From positions 1 to 64,000 of the forward strand of contig CAYTWB010000013.1 of NCBI GenBank assembly GCA_964441945.1: 64,000 nucleotides of DNA, given 5' to 3'. Positions 1 through 9,334 of the stretch are shown here, piece by piece. The stretch's first letter is position 1. Each line of letters opens with the position of its first letter. Below the pieces are notes generated by a model that worked only from the letters and a program-made list of their open reading frames with translations, was not told the DNA's origin and ran no database searches. Made by a program: the position numbers and the translations under genes. Source of the stretch: JADGQM01 sp964441945 (GTDB lineage: Bacteria > Desulfobacterota > Syntrophobacteria > Syntrophobacterales > Syntrophobacteraceae).

Positions 1-185
1 CCACCTCAGACATGGACCATAGCTATGGGGGCATGTGTGGGTAATTGTCAGCTTTACGAAAGGGGGGAAGTGAATGGTTACTGTCCGGGAGTTCGAGGTC
101 AAGAGGAGTATCGTCGGTGCATTCCGAACCGATGAGCCCGCTTTGTTGCGATTTCGTACTCTACACAGACCCGAAGGAGAGAATC

Positions 186-1202
186 ATGCAGGAGAGTCTT
201 AGAGCATTCTGTTTGCAGCACCGGATTCACTTTGAAGAAGAACCCCGACTCCTTGCCTTTTCCCGGAATGCCTGGCTGATCAAGGACGTACTGGGAGAGC
301 AGTGGGTCATCAAATCGAAAGATCCCGAAGATCTCACTCCCACCGTCCTGAAGAACTTCTCCGTTTTGCATCCCCCGTTCCGTTATCCGCAGCCCACCTC
401 GGAAGCTGAGGACGCTTTCCTCTTATATCCCTTTATCGAGGGGAGTCTCCTGTCGGATGACGGTTTTGAGAAGCCGGAAGTGATCGAGCAGGTTGTGGAG
501 GTGATCGGCAGGGTGCAGGCTGCGATGCGTTCCCTGGTTTTGGTCCCTTTCTACCAGGAAACGATGGGTCTCAAGAACGAAGGGAAGGATGCCCTGGATA
601 ACCCGCTTGATCGCTTGAGCTTCAACAGGATTCAGGGGACGAGCGAACAGCAGAGGGCGGCCAGGCATAAGGAGATGGCTGAGTCGTACCGCTGGACGGA
701 GGAAAATGTCGAGAAGTATTGGGGGGTTTTGCAGGCTTGCGGACTGTGGCCTGGATCGCCCTTCGAAGAATACCGTGAGAGGCTGCACAACCATTTTGCC
801 TTGCATGTTCCGGTGTTTGGGACCAGTCTTGCTCACACCGGTCTGCACCCGGAACATCTGTTGTCATGCTCCGACGGACTGCTCGGAATCGTCGGCTGGC
901 GGATTGAGCCCCGCCCACGCTTCTACATGAACTACACCTATCTGGCGTGGAGTCTCCTCAATTCCAGAAACCCCAATGCCGGGGATTTCTATCGGGACTA
1001 TCTAATCCGGAACAGCAACAGGGCTTTCCACATGGAGCACCACCTCGTTTTCGCATTCTGTCTGGTCGAACAGCTTGCTCACCGGTGCGAAGAGGCAGGC
1101 GATCGAGGATTGTCGCTCGAAGTGCAAAGGATTCAAGAAGCGCAGGAGCTTTTCATCGAGTGCACCGAGAAGACCAGGAAAGATGAAGAGGGGGTGTTAT
1201 AG
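186..1202 (+). CDS. APH-fold kinase-like protein, probable pseudokinase
   Basis: A 338-residue protein whose C-terminal half resembles the aminoglycoside/choline/methylthioribose kinase fold. The catalytic-loop counterpart reads HTGLHPEHLL (from H217), where active family members read HGDLHPxN; the catalytic Asp is Gly219 and the metal-binding Asn is His224. The usual IDW of the second metal site reads VGW (Gly237). These three losses suggest it does not phosphorylate anything. The ATG at 186 is chosen because AAGGAGA lies just upstream; the frame stays open back to 45 but that part has no kinase-like character. It is the first gene of a run that continues into a purine nucleoside phosphorylase and two deaminases, so a role tied to nucleoside salvage is inferred. 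The family assignment is moderate; an unrelated fold is possible. Confidence 0.6.
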   Translation: MQESLRAFCLQHRIHFEEEPRLLAFSRNAWLIKDVLGEQWVIKSKDPEDLTPTVLKNFSVLHPPFRYPQPTSEAEDAFLLYPFIEGSLLSDDGFEKPEVIEQVVEVIGRVQAAMRSLVLVPFYQETMGLKNEGKDALDNPLDRLSFNRIQGTSEQQRAARHKEMAESYRWTEENVEKYWGVLQACGLWPGSPFEEYRERLHNHFALHVPVFGTSLAHTGLHPEHLLSCSDGLLGIVGWRIEPRPRFYMNYTYLAWSLLNSRNPNAGDFYRDYLIRNSNRAFHMEHHLVFAFCLVEQLAHRCEEAGDRGLSLEVQRIQEAQELFIECTEKTRKDEEGVL

Positions 1203-1267
1203 TGCGTGAGCGCTCTGCAGCAAGCCGCGCAGAGTCATCGCGAGTTGCTCTGTTTTCAGGAGTCGAT

Positions 1268-2122
1268 ATGGAACTATTCCGAAGGAATGTCGAGGAGGCT
1301 GCTGCGTTCGTCCGGTCACAGCTGGAGGTCCGTCCGGAGATCGGCCTGATCCTGGGCACCGGGCTCGGTGGCGTTGCGGAATCCATTGAAAACGCTACGG
1401 TTATTCCCTATAGTGCGATTCCGCATTTTCCCGTATCCACGGTACTGAGCCACCAGGGTCAACTGGCTTGCGGACGATGGGCAACGAAACCCATCATCGC
1501 CATGCAGGGACGATTTCATCTTTACGAAGGCTACACCCCGCAGGAGATCTCGTTCCCGATTCGGGTTATGAAGGCCCTGGGTGTGCATTTGATCATCATT
1601 TCCGCAGCGGCAGGAGGCCTCAATCCACAATTCAAGGCAGGTGATCTGATGTTGATCTCGGACCACATCAACCTCACCGGGCAAAACCCGCTTCGAGGGC
1701 CGAATTGTAACGAATGGGGACCGCGGTTTCCGGACATGGCCGAACCCTACAGCAGAAGTCTCCAGGACCTTGTTGTGCGAACTGCACTGTCCGAGAAATT
1801 GCCCCTGCAGCGGGGTGTCTATGTCGGCGTGCCGGGGCCGAGCCTCGAGACTGCGGCGGAGACCCGGTTCCTGCGTGCTGTCGGCGCCGATGCTGTGGGG
1901 ATGTCGGTCATCATGGAAGTGATCACCGCCGTCCACTCGTGTATGGATGTGGTGGGGATTGCGGTAATAACCAATGTGAATCTTCCGGATTGCTATCAGC
2001 CGGCAGTGCTTGAAGAGATCGTGGCGGTTGCGGAAGAGGCCGGACCGAAGCTCGTTTGCCTGGTGGAAAAGCTCCTGGAACAGCTCAGCGAAATGGACAG
2101 GAATGCGGGAACCGATGAATGA
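1268..2122 (+). CDS. purine nucleoside phosphorylase, 6-oxopurine type
   Basis: 284 residues, the usual length for trimeric purine nucleoside phosphorylases, which cleave (deoxy)inosine or guanosine with phosphate to base plus ribose-1-phosphate in the cytoplasm. Visible family segments are the glycine-rich LGTGLGG near the N terminus, the phosphate-site GRFHLYEGY, SAAAGGLNP, and the purine-site VPGPSLETAAE followed by GMSVIMEVITA and VITN. The Asn of VITN fits preference for 6-oxopurines. The ATG at 1268 has an AGGAG six bases upstream; a GTG at 1202 would add a tail without homology. The stop overlaps the start of the next gene by 8 bases. Because two MTA/SAH-type deaminases follow, the true substrate may be inosine, methylthioinosine or both; the sequence does not decide this. 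Confidence 0.88.
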   Translation: MELFRRNVEEAAAFVRSQLEVRPEIGLILGTGLGGVAESIENATVIPYSAIPHFPVSTVLSHQGQLACGRWATKPIIAMQGRFHLYEGYTPQEISFPIRVMKALGVHLIIISAAAGGLNPQFKAGDLMLISDHINLTGQNPLRGPNCNEWGPRFPDMAEPYSRSLQDLVVRTALSEKLPLQRGVYVGVPGPSLETAAETRFLRAVGADAVGMSVIMEVITAVHSCMDVVGIAVITNVNLPDCYQPAVLEEIVAVAEEAGPKLVCLVEKLLEQLSEMDRNAGTDE

Positions 2123-3458
2123 AATGAACCCTGGAACAAGCCCGGAATCAGTTGAAGTCGATCTTCTGCTGCTCAATGGCATGGTCTTGACGCTCGATAG
2201 GAACGATCAACGATTCGATCCCGGAGGGGTGGCAATCGCGAATGGGGAAATCCTGGCTGTTGGGCCTGCGGAGATGGTTCGGTCAGCCTATCATGCCTCC
2301 AGGACGCTCGATGTAGCCAGCTGTGTCGTGTTGCCCGGTTTGATCAATTCTCACACGCATGCCGCCATGACCATTTTTCGCGGTCTTGCTGATGATCTGC
2401 CGTTGATGGAATGGTTGCATGAGAATATTTTCCCTGCCGAACGAAAGCTGACAGAAGAATGGGTCTACTGGGGAACACTGCTTGCCTGTGCGGAGATGAT
2501 CCTCTCAGGCACCACGACCTTCTGCGACATGTATTTGTTTGAACACAAAGTGGCGGAAGCGGCCAGGGTTGCCGGAGTGCGGGCCCTGGTCGGCGAGGTG
2601 CTCTACGATTTTCCGTCTCCCAATTATGGCCCTATCGAGAGGGGATTCGATTTTACGCAGGCTTTGATTGAGCAGTGGCGAGGAGATCCCTTGGTCAGGA
2701 TCGCTGTCGAGCCTCACACCCTCTACACCTGCTCGCCCGCTGTATTGAAGCGGTGTGCTGAGATTGCCGAGCTTCACGAAGTCCCACTCATTGTGCATCT
2801 CTCCGAAAATGAAGCCGAAGTTGAGGAAATCCTCAAACGCTACCATTGTCGACCGGTAGCCCATCTGGAAAGCCTGGGGACTTTGAGCCCGAGGCTGATT
2901 GCGGATCATTGTGTGGCGCTGGACGAAAAGGACATGCAGCTTTTGGCTGATCGAGGGGTCCACGTGGTCCACAATCCCGAGAGCAACATGAAGCTGGCCT
3001 CGGGAATTGCGCCGGTTTCACGCCTGCTGGAGTTGGGAGTGAATGTTGCCTTGGGGACGGATGGATGCGCCAGCAACAATGATCTTGACCTCTTTGGCGA
3101 AATGGATACCTGCGCAAAGCTGCATAAGGTGGCAACCCTCGATCCGACGGTCCTTCCTGCCCGAACGGTGCTCCGGATGGCGACTCAAAACGGTGCGAAG
3201 GCGCTCGGGTTGGGGGAAAGGATCGGTGAGCTGTCACCCGGCAAGTGGGCGGATGTCATTGTGGTGGATTTTGACAAACCTCACCTGACGCCGCTCTACG
3301 AACCTGAAAGCCATCTGGTTTACGCGGCGGGAGGTTCGGATGTGCGCCACAGCATTATTCATGGGCGTCTCGTGATGGAAGACCGTAGGCTGCTGACTCT
3401 GAATGTCGACGAGGTGATGGACCGTGTCCGATCATTTGCCAGAGCTGTCCACCCCTGA
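2115..3458 (+). CDS. mtaD: MTA/SAH deaminase-type amidohydrolase (first copy)
   Basis: A 447-residue member of the MtaD/SahA amidohydrolase family, which deaminates 5'-methylthioadenosine, S-adenosylhomocysteine or adenosine to the inosine form. Metal ligands of the TIM barrel are visible: HxH in LPGLINSHTHAA, a His in EPHTLYTC, the His of HLSE and the Asp of LGTDGCASNND. FRGLADDLPLMEWL after the first metal motif is typical of this family rather than of cytosine or guanine deaminases. The start at 2115 overlaps the phosphorylase stop, so translation is probably coupled. Together with the upstream phosphorylase it gives a route from MTA or SAH to hypoxanthine via deamination; which substrate dominates is not visible. 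Confidence 0.85.
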   Translation: MNEMNPGTSPESVEVDLLLLNGMVLTLDRNDQRFDPGGVAIANGEILAVGPAEMVRSAYHASRTLDVASCVVLPGLINSHTHAAMTIFRGLADDLPLMEWLHENIFPAERKLTEEWVYWGTLLACAEMILSGTTTFCDMYLFEHKVAEAARVAGVRALVGEVLYDFPSPNYGPIERGFDFTQALIEQWRGDPLVRIAVEPHTLYTCSPAVLKRCAEIAELHEVPLIVHLSENEAEVEEILKRYHCRPVAHLESLGTLSPRLIADHCVALDEKDMQLLADRGVHVVHNPESNMKLASGIAPVSRLLELGVNVALGTDGCASNNDLDLFGEMDTCAKLHKVATLDPTVLPARTVLRMATQNGAKALGLGERIGELSPGKWADVIVVDFDKPHLTPLYEPESHLVYAAGGSDVRHSIIHGRLVMEDRRLLTLNVDEVMDRVRSFARAVHP

Positions 3459-4827
3459 GGGCGAAAATCCGGTCCCTCGCCGGGTGGATTTGCTGCTGAC
3501 CAATATTTCGTGGCTCGTCACCTGTGATGAAGGCATGCGATGCTTACGATCAGGGGCGCTTGCCGTCGACAACTCCAAATTGATTGCCGTCGGCCCCACG
3601 GACTGGGTGCAGCGGCGATTCTGCAGCCGCCTTCAGGAAGATCTTTCCGGCTTCCTGGTGCTTCCCGGATTGATCAACACCCACACCCATGCGGCGATGA
3701 GCTGCTTTCGAGGGATTGCCGATGACCTGCCGCTCCTGAGCTGGCTTCAGGATGTCATCTTTCCTGCGGAAGCCGCCAATGTGAACCCTGAACTGGTCTA
3801 CTGGGGGACCCTGCTTGCCTGTGTGGAGATGTTGAAAAACGGGGTGACGACCTTCTGCGACGGGTACTTCTTTGAGGAATCTGCGGTGAATGCGGCACTG
3901 GAGTGCGGTATTCGCGCGATTCTTGGCCAGGGTATGCTGGACTTTCCTACACCCGATGGACCCGACCCGCTTCGGTCCCGAGACCGGGTTGAGGCATTTC
4001 TCTGCTCTTTCCCGCGCCATGTGGCACGTCTCCGACCGTCCATCTTCTGTCATACTCCCTACACATGCGGTCCGGAGACTCTGCAGTGGGCCAAGGGCCT
4101 TTGCAGGGACCACGATATGCTCTTTCAGATTCATCTTTCGGAGACCGCTGCCGAGGTTGATGAGATCGTTCGCCGATACGGGGAACGTCCTTCATTCTAT
4201 TTGGATCGGCTGGGGATACTTGACAACCGGACCCTTGCCTCCCATGCGGTCTGGCTCGACTCGCTGGAGATTGAGCTCCTGGCTTCCAATCAGGTGAGGG
4301 TCTCTCACAATGCGGAAAGCAACATGAAGCTTGCCTCCGGAGTTGCCCCCGTTCCCCAAATGCTTTTGCAGGGGATCAAAATCGGGCTGGGAACCGACGG
4401 GTGTGCCAGCAACAACAACCTCGATCTTTTCTCCGAAATGGGCAAGGCGGCCAAACTCCACAAAGTGATCCGTCGTGATCCGGTGGTTTGCCCGGCATCT
4501 CAGGTGCTGGGAATGGCGACTCGGGAGGGTGCGGTTGCCCTGGGTTGGGATGATATGATCGGCAGCCTTGAAGTCGGCAAGAGGGCTGATTTCATTGCTA
4601 TTGACCTGGACCAGCCTCACCTGACCCCCTTGTACGACCCGGTATCGCATCTCGTTTATGCGGTCAAGGGGAGTGATGTCCGGCATGTTTGGATCGACGG
4701 GAAGCCGGTTGTCCGGGATCGCCGGGTGTTGACCAGTGATGAGTGCCGGGTGGTCAAGGAAGTGAAGACCCTTTCGAACAGAATCAAGCACCAATCGCGG
4801 GCCGGCCGGAGCATCGTTTCCGGGTGA
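3424..4827 (+). CDS. MTA/SAH deaminase-type amidohydrolase (second copy)
   Basis: A 467-residue paralogue of the preceding protein with the same motifs (NTHTHAA, CHTPYTC, HLSE, LGTDGCASNNN) and the same FRGIADDLPLLSWL signature, so it arose by tandem duplication. The likely start is GTG at 3424, preceded by GAGGTGATGG, which makes it overlap the first copy by 35 bases. Compared with copy one it has a longer tail (about residues 445-467) and GNNN-type rather than NND ending at the last metal motif. All metal ligands are present, so both copies should be active. The pair may split MTA, SAH or adenosine between them, but no specificity residue can be read with confidence. Confidence 0.82.
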   Translation: MSDHLPELSTPEGENPVPRRVDLLLTNISWLVTCDEGMRCLRSGALAVDNSKLIAVGPTDWVQRRFCSRLQEDLSGFLVLPGLINTHTHAAMSCFRGIADDLPLLSWLQDVIFPAEAANVNPELVYWGTLLACVEMLKNGVTTFCDGYFFEESAVNAALECGIRAILGQGMLDFPTPDGPDPLRSRDRVEAFLCSFPRHVARLRPSIFCHTPYTCGPETLQWAKGLCRDHDMLFQIHLSETAAEVDEIVRRYGERPSFYLDRLGILDNRTLASHAVWLDSLEIELLASNQVRVSHNAESNMKLASGVAPVPQMLLQGIKIGLGTDGCASNNNLDLFSEMGKAAKLHKVIRRDPVVCPASQVLGMATREGAVALGWDDMIGSLEVGKRADFIAIDLDQPHLTPLYDPVSHLVYAVKGSDVRHVWIDGKPVVRDRRVLTSDECRVVKEVKTLSNRIKHQSRAGRSIVSG

Positions 4828-4855
4828 AAGGGCTCAAACAGGAAAGGGGAAAACG

Positions 4856-5647
4856 ATGCGGTTTGCCATAATCGACGCTCACGCCCATTGCGGAAAACAG
4901 GACTGCTGTCCACCACAAGGGTTCGAGGACTACTATGCACAGGTCAAAGGGAGCGACATAATGGGCGTGGTTGTGTTTCCGCCCGTTATGGAGGTCTATG
5001 ACCGGTACGATCCGTCGTTTGAAGATACCGCCGAATGGCAACGAAGGAGACAGCGGGCCAACGATTACCTCTTGACCCTCGATGGGTGGGGGCTTGCGGT
5101 ATTTCCCTTTTTCTTCATCTGGAACGATTTTGCGGTCGATCAACTCTCGGGGCGGCATCGTGGGATCAAGTGGCACAGGCATGCGGGCGAGCCGCAATAC
5201 CATTACGATGATCCGAAGTGCAGTGCGGCGATTGAAGAGATTCGACGGCGCAACCTGCCCGTCTGCTATGAAGAGGAATGGCATCGGACCCTGTACTTTG
5301 TCAATGAGCTCGCATCGGATGTGAGGGTTATCATTCCCCACTGCGGTCTCCTGAATGGGGGGTTCGAAAGGCTCTGCCGATCCGGGACCTGGGAACGTCG
5401 CAATGTCTTCACCGATACCGCCCTGGCGCCCTCACAGGTGATCGCTGAGTATGTGGAGCATTACGGTCACACCAGGATCATGTACGGGTCTGATTTTCCT
5501 TTTGGCGACCCGGTCGAGGAGTACCGTAAAATTGTTGAAATGGAGCTGGCTGAAGCGGAGAAGGAAGCGATTCTGATGGGAAATATCCAGGCGCTTCTGT
5601 CTGATGCCAACAGGCCGGGGCGCGTTGGCTCGGTTTCCGGTGAATGA
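4856..5647 (+). CDS. metal-dependent hydrolase, amidohydrolase-2 family
   Basis: 263 residues with the layout of the amidohydrolase-2 (ACMSD-like) TIM barrels: an N-terminal HAH in IDAHAHCG, a barrel Lys-His segment GIKWHRH, a later metal-site His in IIPHCG and a C-terminal Asp in MYGSDFPFGDP. A strong AGGAAAGG-type ribosome site precedes the ATG. It lies 28 bases after the second deaminase on the same strand and probably shares the transcript. The substrate is unknown; hydrolysis or decarboxylation of a small ring product of the same salvage route is only a guess from position. Confidence 0.7.
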   Translation: MRFAIIDAHAHCGKQDCCPPQGFEDYYAQVKGSDIMGVVVFPPVMEVYDRYDPSFEDTAEWQRRRQRANDYLLTLDGWGLAVFPFFFIWNDFAVDQLSGRHRGIKWHRHAGEPQYHYDDPKCSAAIEEIRRRNLPVCYEEEWHRTLYFVNELASDVRVIIPHCGLLNGGFERLCRSGTWERRNVFTDTALAPSQVIAEYVEHYGHTRIMYGSDFPFGDPVEEYRKIVEMELAEAEKEAILMGNIQALLSDANRPGRVGSVSGE

Positions 5648-5662
5648 ATGTGAAAAAAGTCC

Positions 5663-5691
5663 TTTACGTTTTCATAAAATTGTCCTAGCAT
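5663..5691 (+). promoter_or_regulatory. candidate promoter for frdCAB
   Basis: TTTACG, a 17-base spacer and TAGCAT form a sigma70-like pair in the 301-base gap between the amidohydrolase and frdC. It lies about 250 bases before the frdC start, leaving a long leader. No other motif in the gap fits as well. Weak evidence. Confidence 0.3.
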
Positions 5692-5948
5692 GCCACCGTT
5701 GCAACAGGATAGTCCCTTTCAATCCGAGATGCTCATTGCTGCCCATTCTAGATGGATAAGGAGAAGCGATGGTACCTTCGGGTTATTGTGAAACAAATTG
5801 CTAGGATGGAGGTTGGACGTTATTGGGGTAGCTCGTTTTGAGCGTTGGTGATGAACACTTTTGAGCATGGGAGGTGGTACCAATTTCGAGAAGAGAGCGT
5901 TTTAGACCTGGTTGCAGAACAGTTATTCAGTAGATTAGAGGAGGAATA

Positions 5949-6650
5949 ATGTACACCCAGACTGTAGCTCAAGCGAAAGAACCTGTACGAAATGATGCTG
6001 TGTATGATTTCCTGCAGATGTTCACCGGGGTAGCACTCGTGTTGTTCATGTGGGCGCATATGATCCTGGTGGCGAGTGTCAACCTTGATTTTGGTGGTGG
6101 GCGAGTGATGAATTTGATCGCTCATTTTTTTGAAGCCACCTATATGGCTCAACTTGGCGGTCCGGTTATTTTCCTGGTAATGGTGTTCCACTTCCTGATG
6201 GCGGCCCGCAAGTTCCCATTCCGTGCGGAAGAACAGAAGGCCATGTGGACGCACAGCGTGCGGTTCAACCATTTGGATACCTGGCTGTGGGTCATTCAGG
6301 CTGCGACGGCTTTCATCATCCTGCTTCTCGGCAGCATCCACATGTACTCGGTTTTGACAACCCTGCCGATCACGGCCGCCAAGAGTGCCGCGCGCATTCA
6401 GACCGGCTGGTGGTTGTTGCTCTATCTTGTCCTTCTGCCCTGCATCGAACTGCATGTGGGCATCGGCGCTTACCGCATCGGGGTCAAGTGGGGATGGATC
6501 AAGCGGTCGAACCGCGAGTATTTCCATGGCATCGAGAATAAGCTGTCGTTGGTGATGATTGGGATCGGTTTGATTACTTTGATCATGTTCTATTTCATCG
6601 TAACTCCCGAGCAGACCTTCATGCTAAACCCAGACATTCCACACAAGTAA
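5949..6650 (+). CDS. frdC: fumarate reductase/succinate dehydrogenase cytochrome b subunit
   Basis: A 233-residue integral membrane protein with about five transmembrane stretches, matching the Wolinella-type FrdC (diheme, menaquinone-reactive) rather than the two-subunit SdhCD anchor. Four well-spaced histidines inside helices (in MWAHMIL at 37, VFHFLMAARKF, GSIHMYS and ELHVGIGAYR) are the expected haem ligands. GAGGAGGAATA gives a strong ribosome site. It is first in the order C-A-B, which is the Wolinella/epsilon- and deltaproteobacterial arrangement. In a syntroph or sulfate reducer it would link the succinate/fumarate couple to the menaquinone pool; direction cannot be read from sequence. 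Confidence 0.93.
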   Translation: MYTQTVAQAKEPVRNDAVYDFLQMFTGVALVLFMWAHMILVASVNLDFGGGRVMNLIAHFFEATYMAQLGGPVIFLVMVFHFLMAARKFPFRAEEQKAMWTHSVRFNHLDTWLWVIQAATAFIILLLGSIHMYSVLTTLPITAAKSAARIQTGWWLLLYLVLLPCIELHVGIGAYRIGVKWGWIKRSNREYFHGIENKLSLVMIGIGLITLIMFYFIVTPEQTFMLNPDIPHK

Positions 6651-6660
6651 GGAGCGCAAA

Positions 6661-8502
6661 TTGGATACGTTTTATTCTGATGTATTGTGCGTCGGGGCGG
6701 GCTTGGCTGGAGAGCGGGTGGCCGTTGAGGCAGCGTCCCAGGGATTTAGTGTTATTTGTCTGAGCCTCGTCCATGCGAAGCGTTCTCACTCTTCGGCAGC
6801 CCAGGGCGGGATGCAGGCATCTCTCGGTAATTCGGCCAAGGGCGAAGGGGATAACCCGGATGTCCATTTTGCTGATACCGTCAAGGGTTCTGACTGGGGA
6901 TGCGACCAGGAAGTAGCGCGCCTTTTTGCTGAAACGGCCCCTCTGGCTGTTCGCGAAATGTGTGCGTGGGGCGTTCCCTGGAACCGCGTTGTTCCCGGTA
7001 AGAGCACCTATTTTAAAGGCGGCCAGGAATTCGAAAAGGTCGAGAAGAAAGAGAACGAAGGGTTGATCACCGCCCGAGACTTTGGTGGTACCGCCAAATG
7101 GCGTACGTGTTACACTTCCGATGGTACGGGGCATACCCTGCTCTTCACCATGGATTACCAGGCGACCAAGTATGGGGTGCCGGTACATGATCGCGTGGAC
7201 GTACTTGCGCTGATTCATGACGGTGAATCCTGCATGGGCGTGGTGGCAAGGGACCTCAGGACGGGCAACCTGCGTGCCTATATCGCCAAGGCCACCCTGA
7301 TCGCCACAGGCGGTTACGGTCGGCTCTTCCGTGAAACCACCAATGCAGTGATCTGTGATGGCACCGGTGCGGTCATTGCCCTGGACACCGGTTTAGTGCC
7401 CATCGGCAATCCGGAAGCGGTTCAGTTCCATCCCACCGGGATCGTGCCGACCAACATTCTGGTGACCGAAGGTTGCCGCGGTGATGGGGGTACCCTGCTG
7501 GATGTTAATGAAGAACGGTTCATGCACATTTATGAACCGGGTAAGCAGGAACTGGCATCCCGCGATGTCGTCTCTCGCTGGATGACCCACCACATTCGCC
7601 AGGGCAAAGGCGTGAAGAGCCCTTATGGCGATCATCTGTGGCTCGATATTCGTCACCTTGGTGCTAAACACATCAAAACCAAGCTGCGCGACGTTGAAGA
7701 AATCTGCAATGAATTCCTCGATAGGGATCCCATCACGCAGTTGATCCCCGTTCGGCCGGCTCACCATTACAGCATGGGTGGCGTGCGCACCAACAAAGAC
7801 GGTGCCGCATACGGGCTGAAGGGCTTGTATTCCGCTGGCGAAGCGGCCTGCTGGGATATGCACGGATTCAACCGCCTGGGTGGAAACTCCCTGGCTGAGA
7901 CCGTGGTTGCCGGTCGGATTGTCGGCAAGAAGATTTGCGAATTCCTCGAGGGTTCCTCTGTTAGCTTGAATACTGCCGCGGTCGGCGCTGAGGTCAAGAA
8001 ACAGGAAGAGCGGATTGCCGCCCTGAAGGCCAGCACCGGCAAAGAGAACGCTTATGAGTTGCGGAGCAAAATGCAGGATCTCACGTATGATTACGTGGGT
8101 ATTTTCCGCAATGCCGGAGATCTGACCAAGGCCGTTGAAGGCTTACAGGAAGTCCAGGAACGATCCAAGAATATTGGACTTCGTTCCAGCAGTGCCGGTG
8201 GGAATCCGGAACTGGCTTTTGCTCTGAAACTCCCCGGCCAGGTACGTCTCGCCCTGTGTACCGCCTATGCTGCGCTCCAGCGCACTGAAAGCCGTGGCGC
8301 GCATTCTCGTGAGGACTTTCCCGAAAGAAACGATCGGGATTGGCTCCTGCGGACTCTGGCCAGTTGGAAGGAGGGTGATACCTTGCCCACGCTCAACTAC
8401 GAGCGGCCTTCAAAGGTTTGGGAGCTTCCTCCCGGCTATCGTGGCTATGGCGAGGACAAGAGAATCGAATGCGAGGATCCTGAAATTACCGGGAAGAAAT
8501 GA
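6661..8502 (+). CDS. frdA: fumarate reductase/succinate dehydrogenase flavoprotein
   Basis: 613 residues. The Rossmann FAD segment CVGAGLAGERVA is at the N terminus, and the covalent-FAD histidine lies in RSHSSAAQGGMQ. Active-site segments HPTGIVPT and RPAHHYSMGGVRTN carry the expected substrate and proton-transfer residues, and the C-terminal capping part (FRNAGDL) is present. The only sensible start is TTG at 6661: AGGAG ends six bases before it and no ATG nearby preserves the FAD motif. It is 10 bases after frdC and 32 before frdB, so the three form one operon. It faces the cytoplasm, bound to the membrane through FrdB and FrdC. Confidence 0.95.
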   Translation: MDTFYSDVLCVGAGLAGERVAVEAASQGFSVICLSLVHAKRSHSSAAQGGMQASLGNSAKGEGDNPDVHFADTVKGSDWGCDQEVARLFAETAPLAVREMCAWGVPWNRVVPGKSTYFKGGQEFEKVEKKENEGLITARDFGGTAKWRTCYTSDGTGHTLLFTMDYQATKYGVPVHDRVDVLALIHDGESCMGVVARDLRTGNLRAYIAKATLIATGGYGRLFRETTNAVICDGTGAVIALDTGLVPIGNPEAVQFHPTGIVPTNILVTEGCRGDGGTLLDVNEERFMHIYEPGKQELASRDVVSRWMTHHIRQGKGVKSPYGDHLWLDIRHLGAKHIKTKLRDVEEICNEFLDRDPITQLIPVRPAHHYSMGGVRTNKDGAAYGLKGLYSAGEAACWDMHGFNRLGGNSLAETVVAGRIVGKKICEFLEGSSVSLNTAAVGAEVKKQEERIAALKASTGKENAYELRSKMQDLTYDYVGIFRNAGDLTKAVEGLQEVQERSKNIGLRSSSAGGNPELAFALKLPGQVRLALCTAYAALQRTESRGAHSREDFPERNDRDWLLRTLASWKEGDTLPTLNYERPSKVWELPPGYRGYGEDKRIECEDPEITGKK

Positions 8503-8534
8503 CTGGACAAACTGGAGATTGAGAGGTGTTCTAA

Positions 8535-9293
8535 ATGGGAAGACAACTAAAGTTTAATATATTCAGGTACAATCCCGTGGATCCTGCTTCTGTCCCTCAC
8601 ATGGAGACGTTCCGTCTGGAAGAAACTGAGGCCATGACGTTGTTCATCGCCCTCAACCGGATTCGTGAAGAGCAGGATCCGAGTTTGATGTTTGATTTTA
8701 TGTGCCGTGCCGGTATCTGCGGTCAGTGTGCCATGTTGATCAATGGCCGACCCGATCTGGCCTGCCATACCAAAACCAAGAAACTGCCCGACGAGATCAC
8801 TCTGCTGCCTATGCCGGTCTTCAAGCTGATCGGCGATCTCTCGGTGGATACCGGGACCTGGTTCCGGGAAATGAACACCAAGGTCGAGTCCTGGATTCAT
8901 AGCGACAAGGCTGTTGACCCGGCTGCTCCGGAAGAGCGGATGGACAACGCCCTTGCCGACGAGATTTACGAGCTGGAGCGCTGCATCGAATGCGGTTGCT
9001 GCGTGGCGGCTTGCGGCAAGGCCAACATGATTCCGGACAAGTTCATGGGAGCCACGGCTTTCAATCGGATTGCCCGCTTCATGCTGGATCCGCGCGACGA
9101 AAGAACGCAGGACGAGTATTTCCAGGTGGTGGGTACCGATGACGGTATCTTTGGATGCCTCGGTCTCCTCGGCTGTGAAGATGTCTGTCCGAAGAAGCTC
9201 CCGCTTCAGGATCAGCTTGGCATGCTGCGCCGCAAACTCGGCTTCAGCGCCGTACAGCACCTGTTCGGCAATTTGTTCAGCAAGAAGAAGTAG
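8535..9293 (+). CDS. frdB: fumarate reductase/succinate dehydrogenase iron-sulfur subunit
   Basis: 252 residues with the three cluster motifs of the family in order. The N-terminal [2Fe-2S] domain has CRAGICGQC with a fourth Cys in DLAC. The C-terminal domain has CIECGCCVAAC for the [4Fe-4S] cluster and CLGLLGCEDVCPK for the third cluster. It carries electrons between the FrdA flavin and the FrdC haems. GAGAGG lies shortly before the ATG. A perfect hairpin follows about 40 bases after the stop. Confidence 0.95.
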   Translation: MGRQLKFNIFRYNPVDPASVPHMETFRLEETEAMTLFIALNRIREEQDPSLMFDFMCRAGICGQCAMLINGRPDLACHTKTKKLPDEITLLPMPVFKLIGDLSVDTGTWFREMNTKVESWIHSDKAVDPAAPEERMDNALADEIYELERCIECGCCVAACGKANMIPDKFMGATAFNRIARFMLDPRDERTQDEYFQVVGTDDGIFGCLGLLGCEDVCPKKLPLQDQLGMLRRKLGFSAVQHLFGNLFSKKK

Positions 9294-9334
9294 TCCCTGA
9301 ACCGGGTCATCGCCTTATCAGGGAGTCTCATTTG

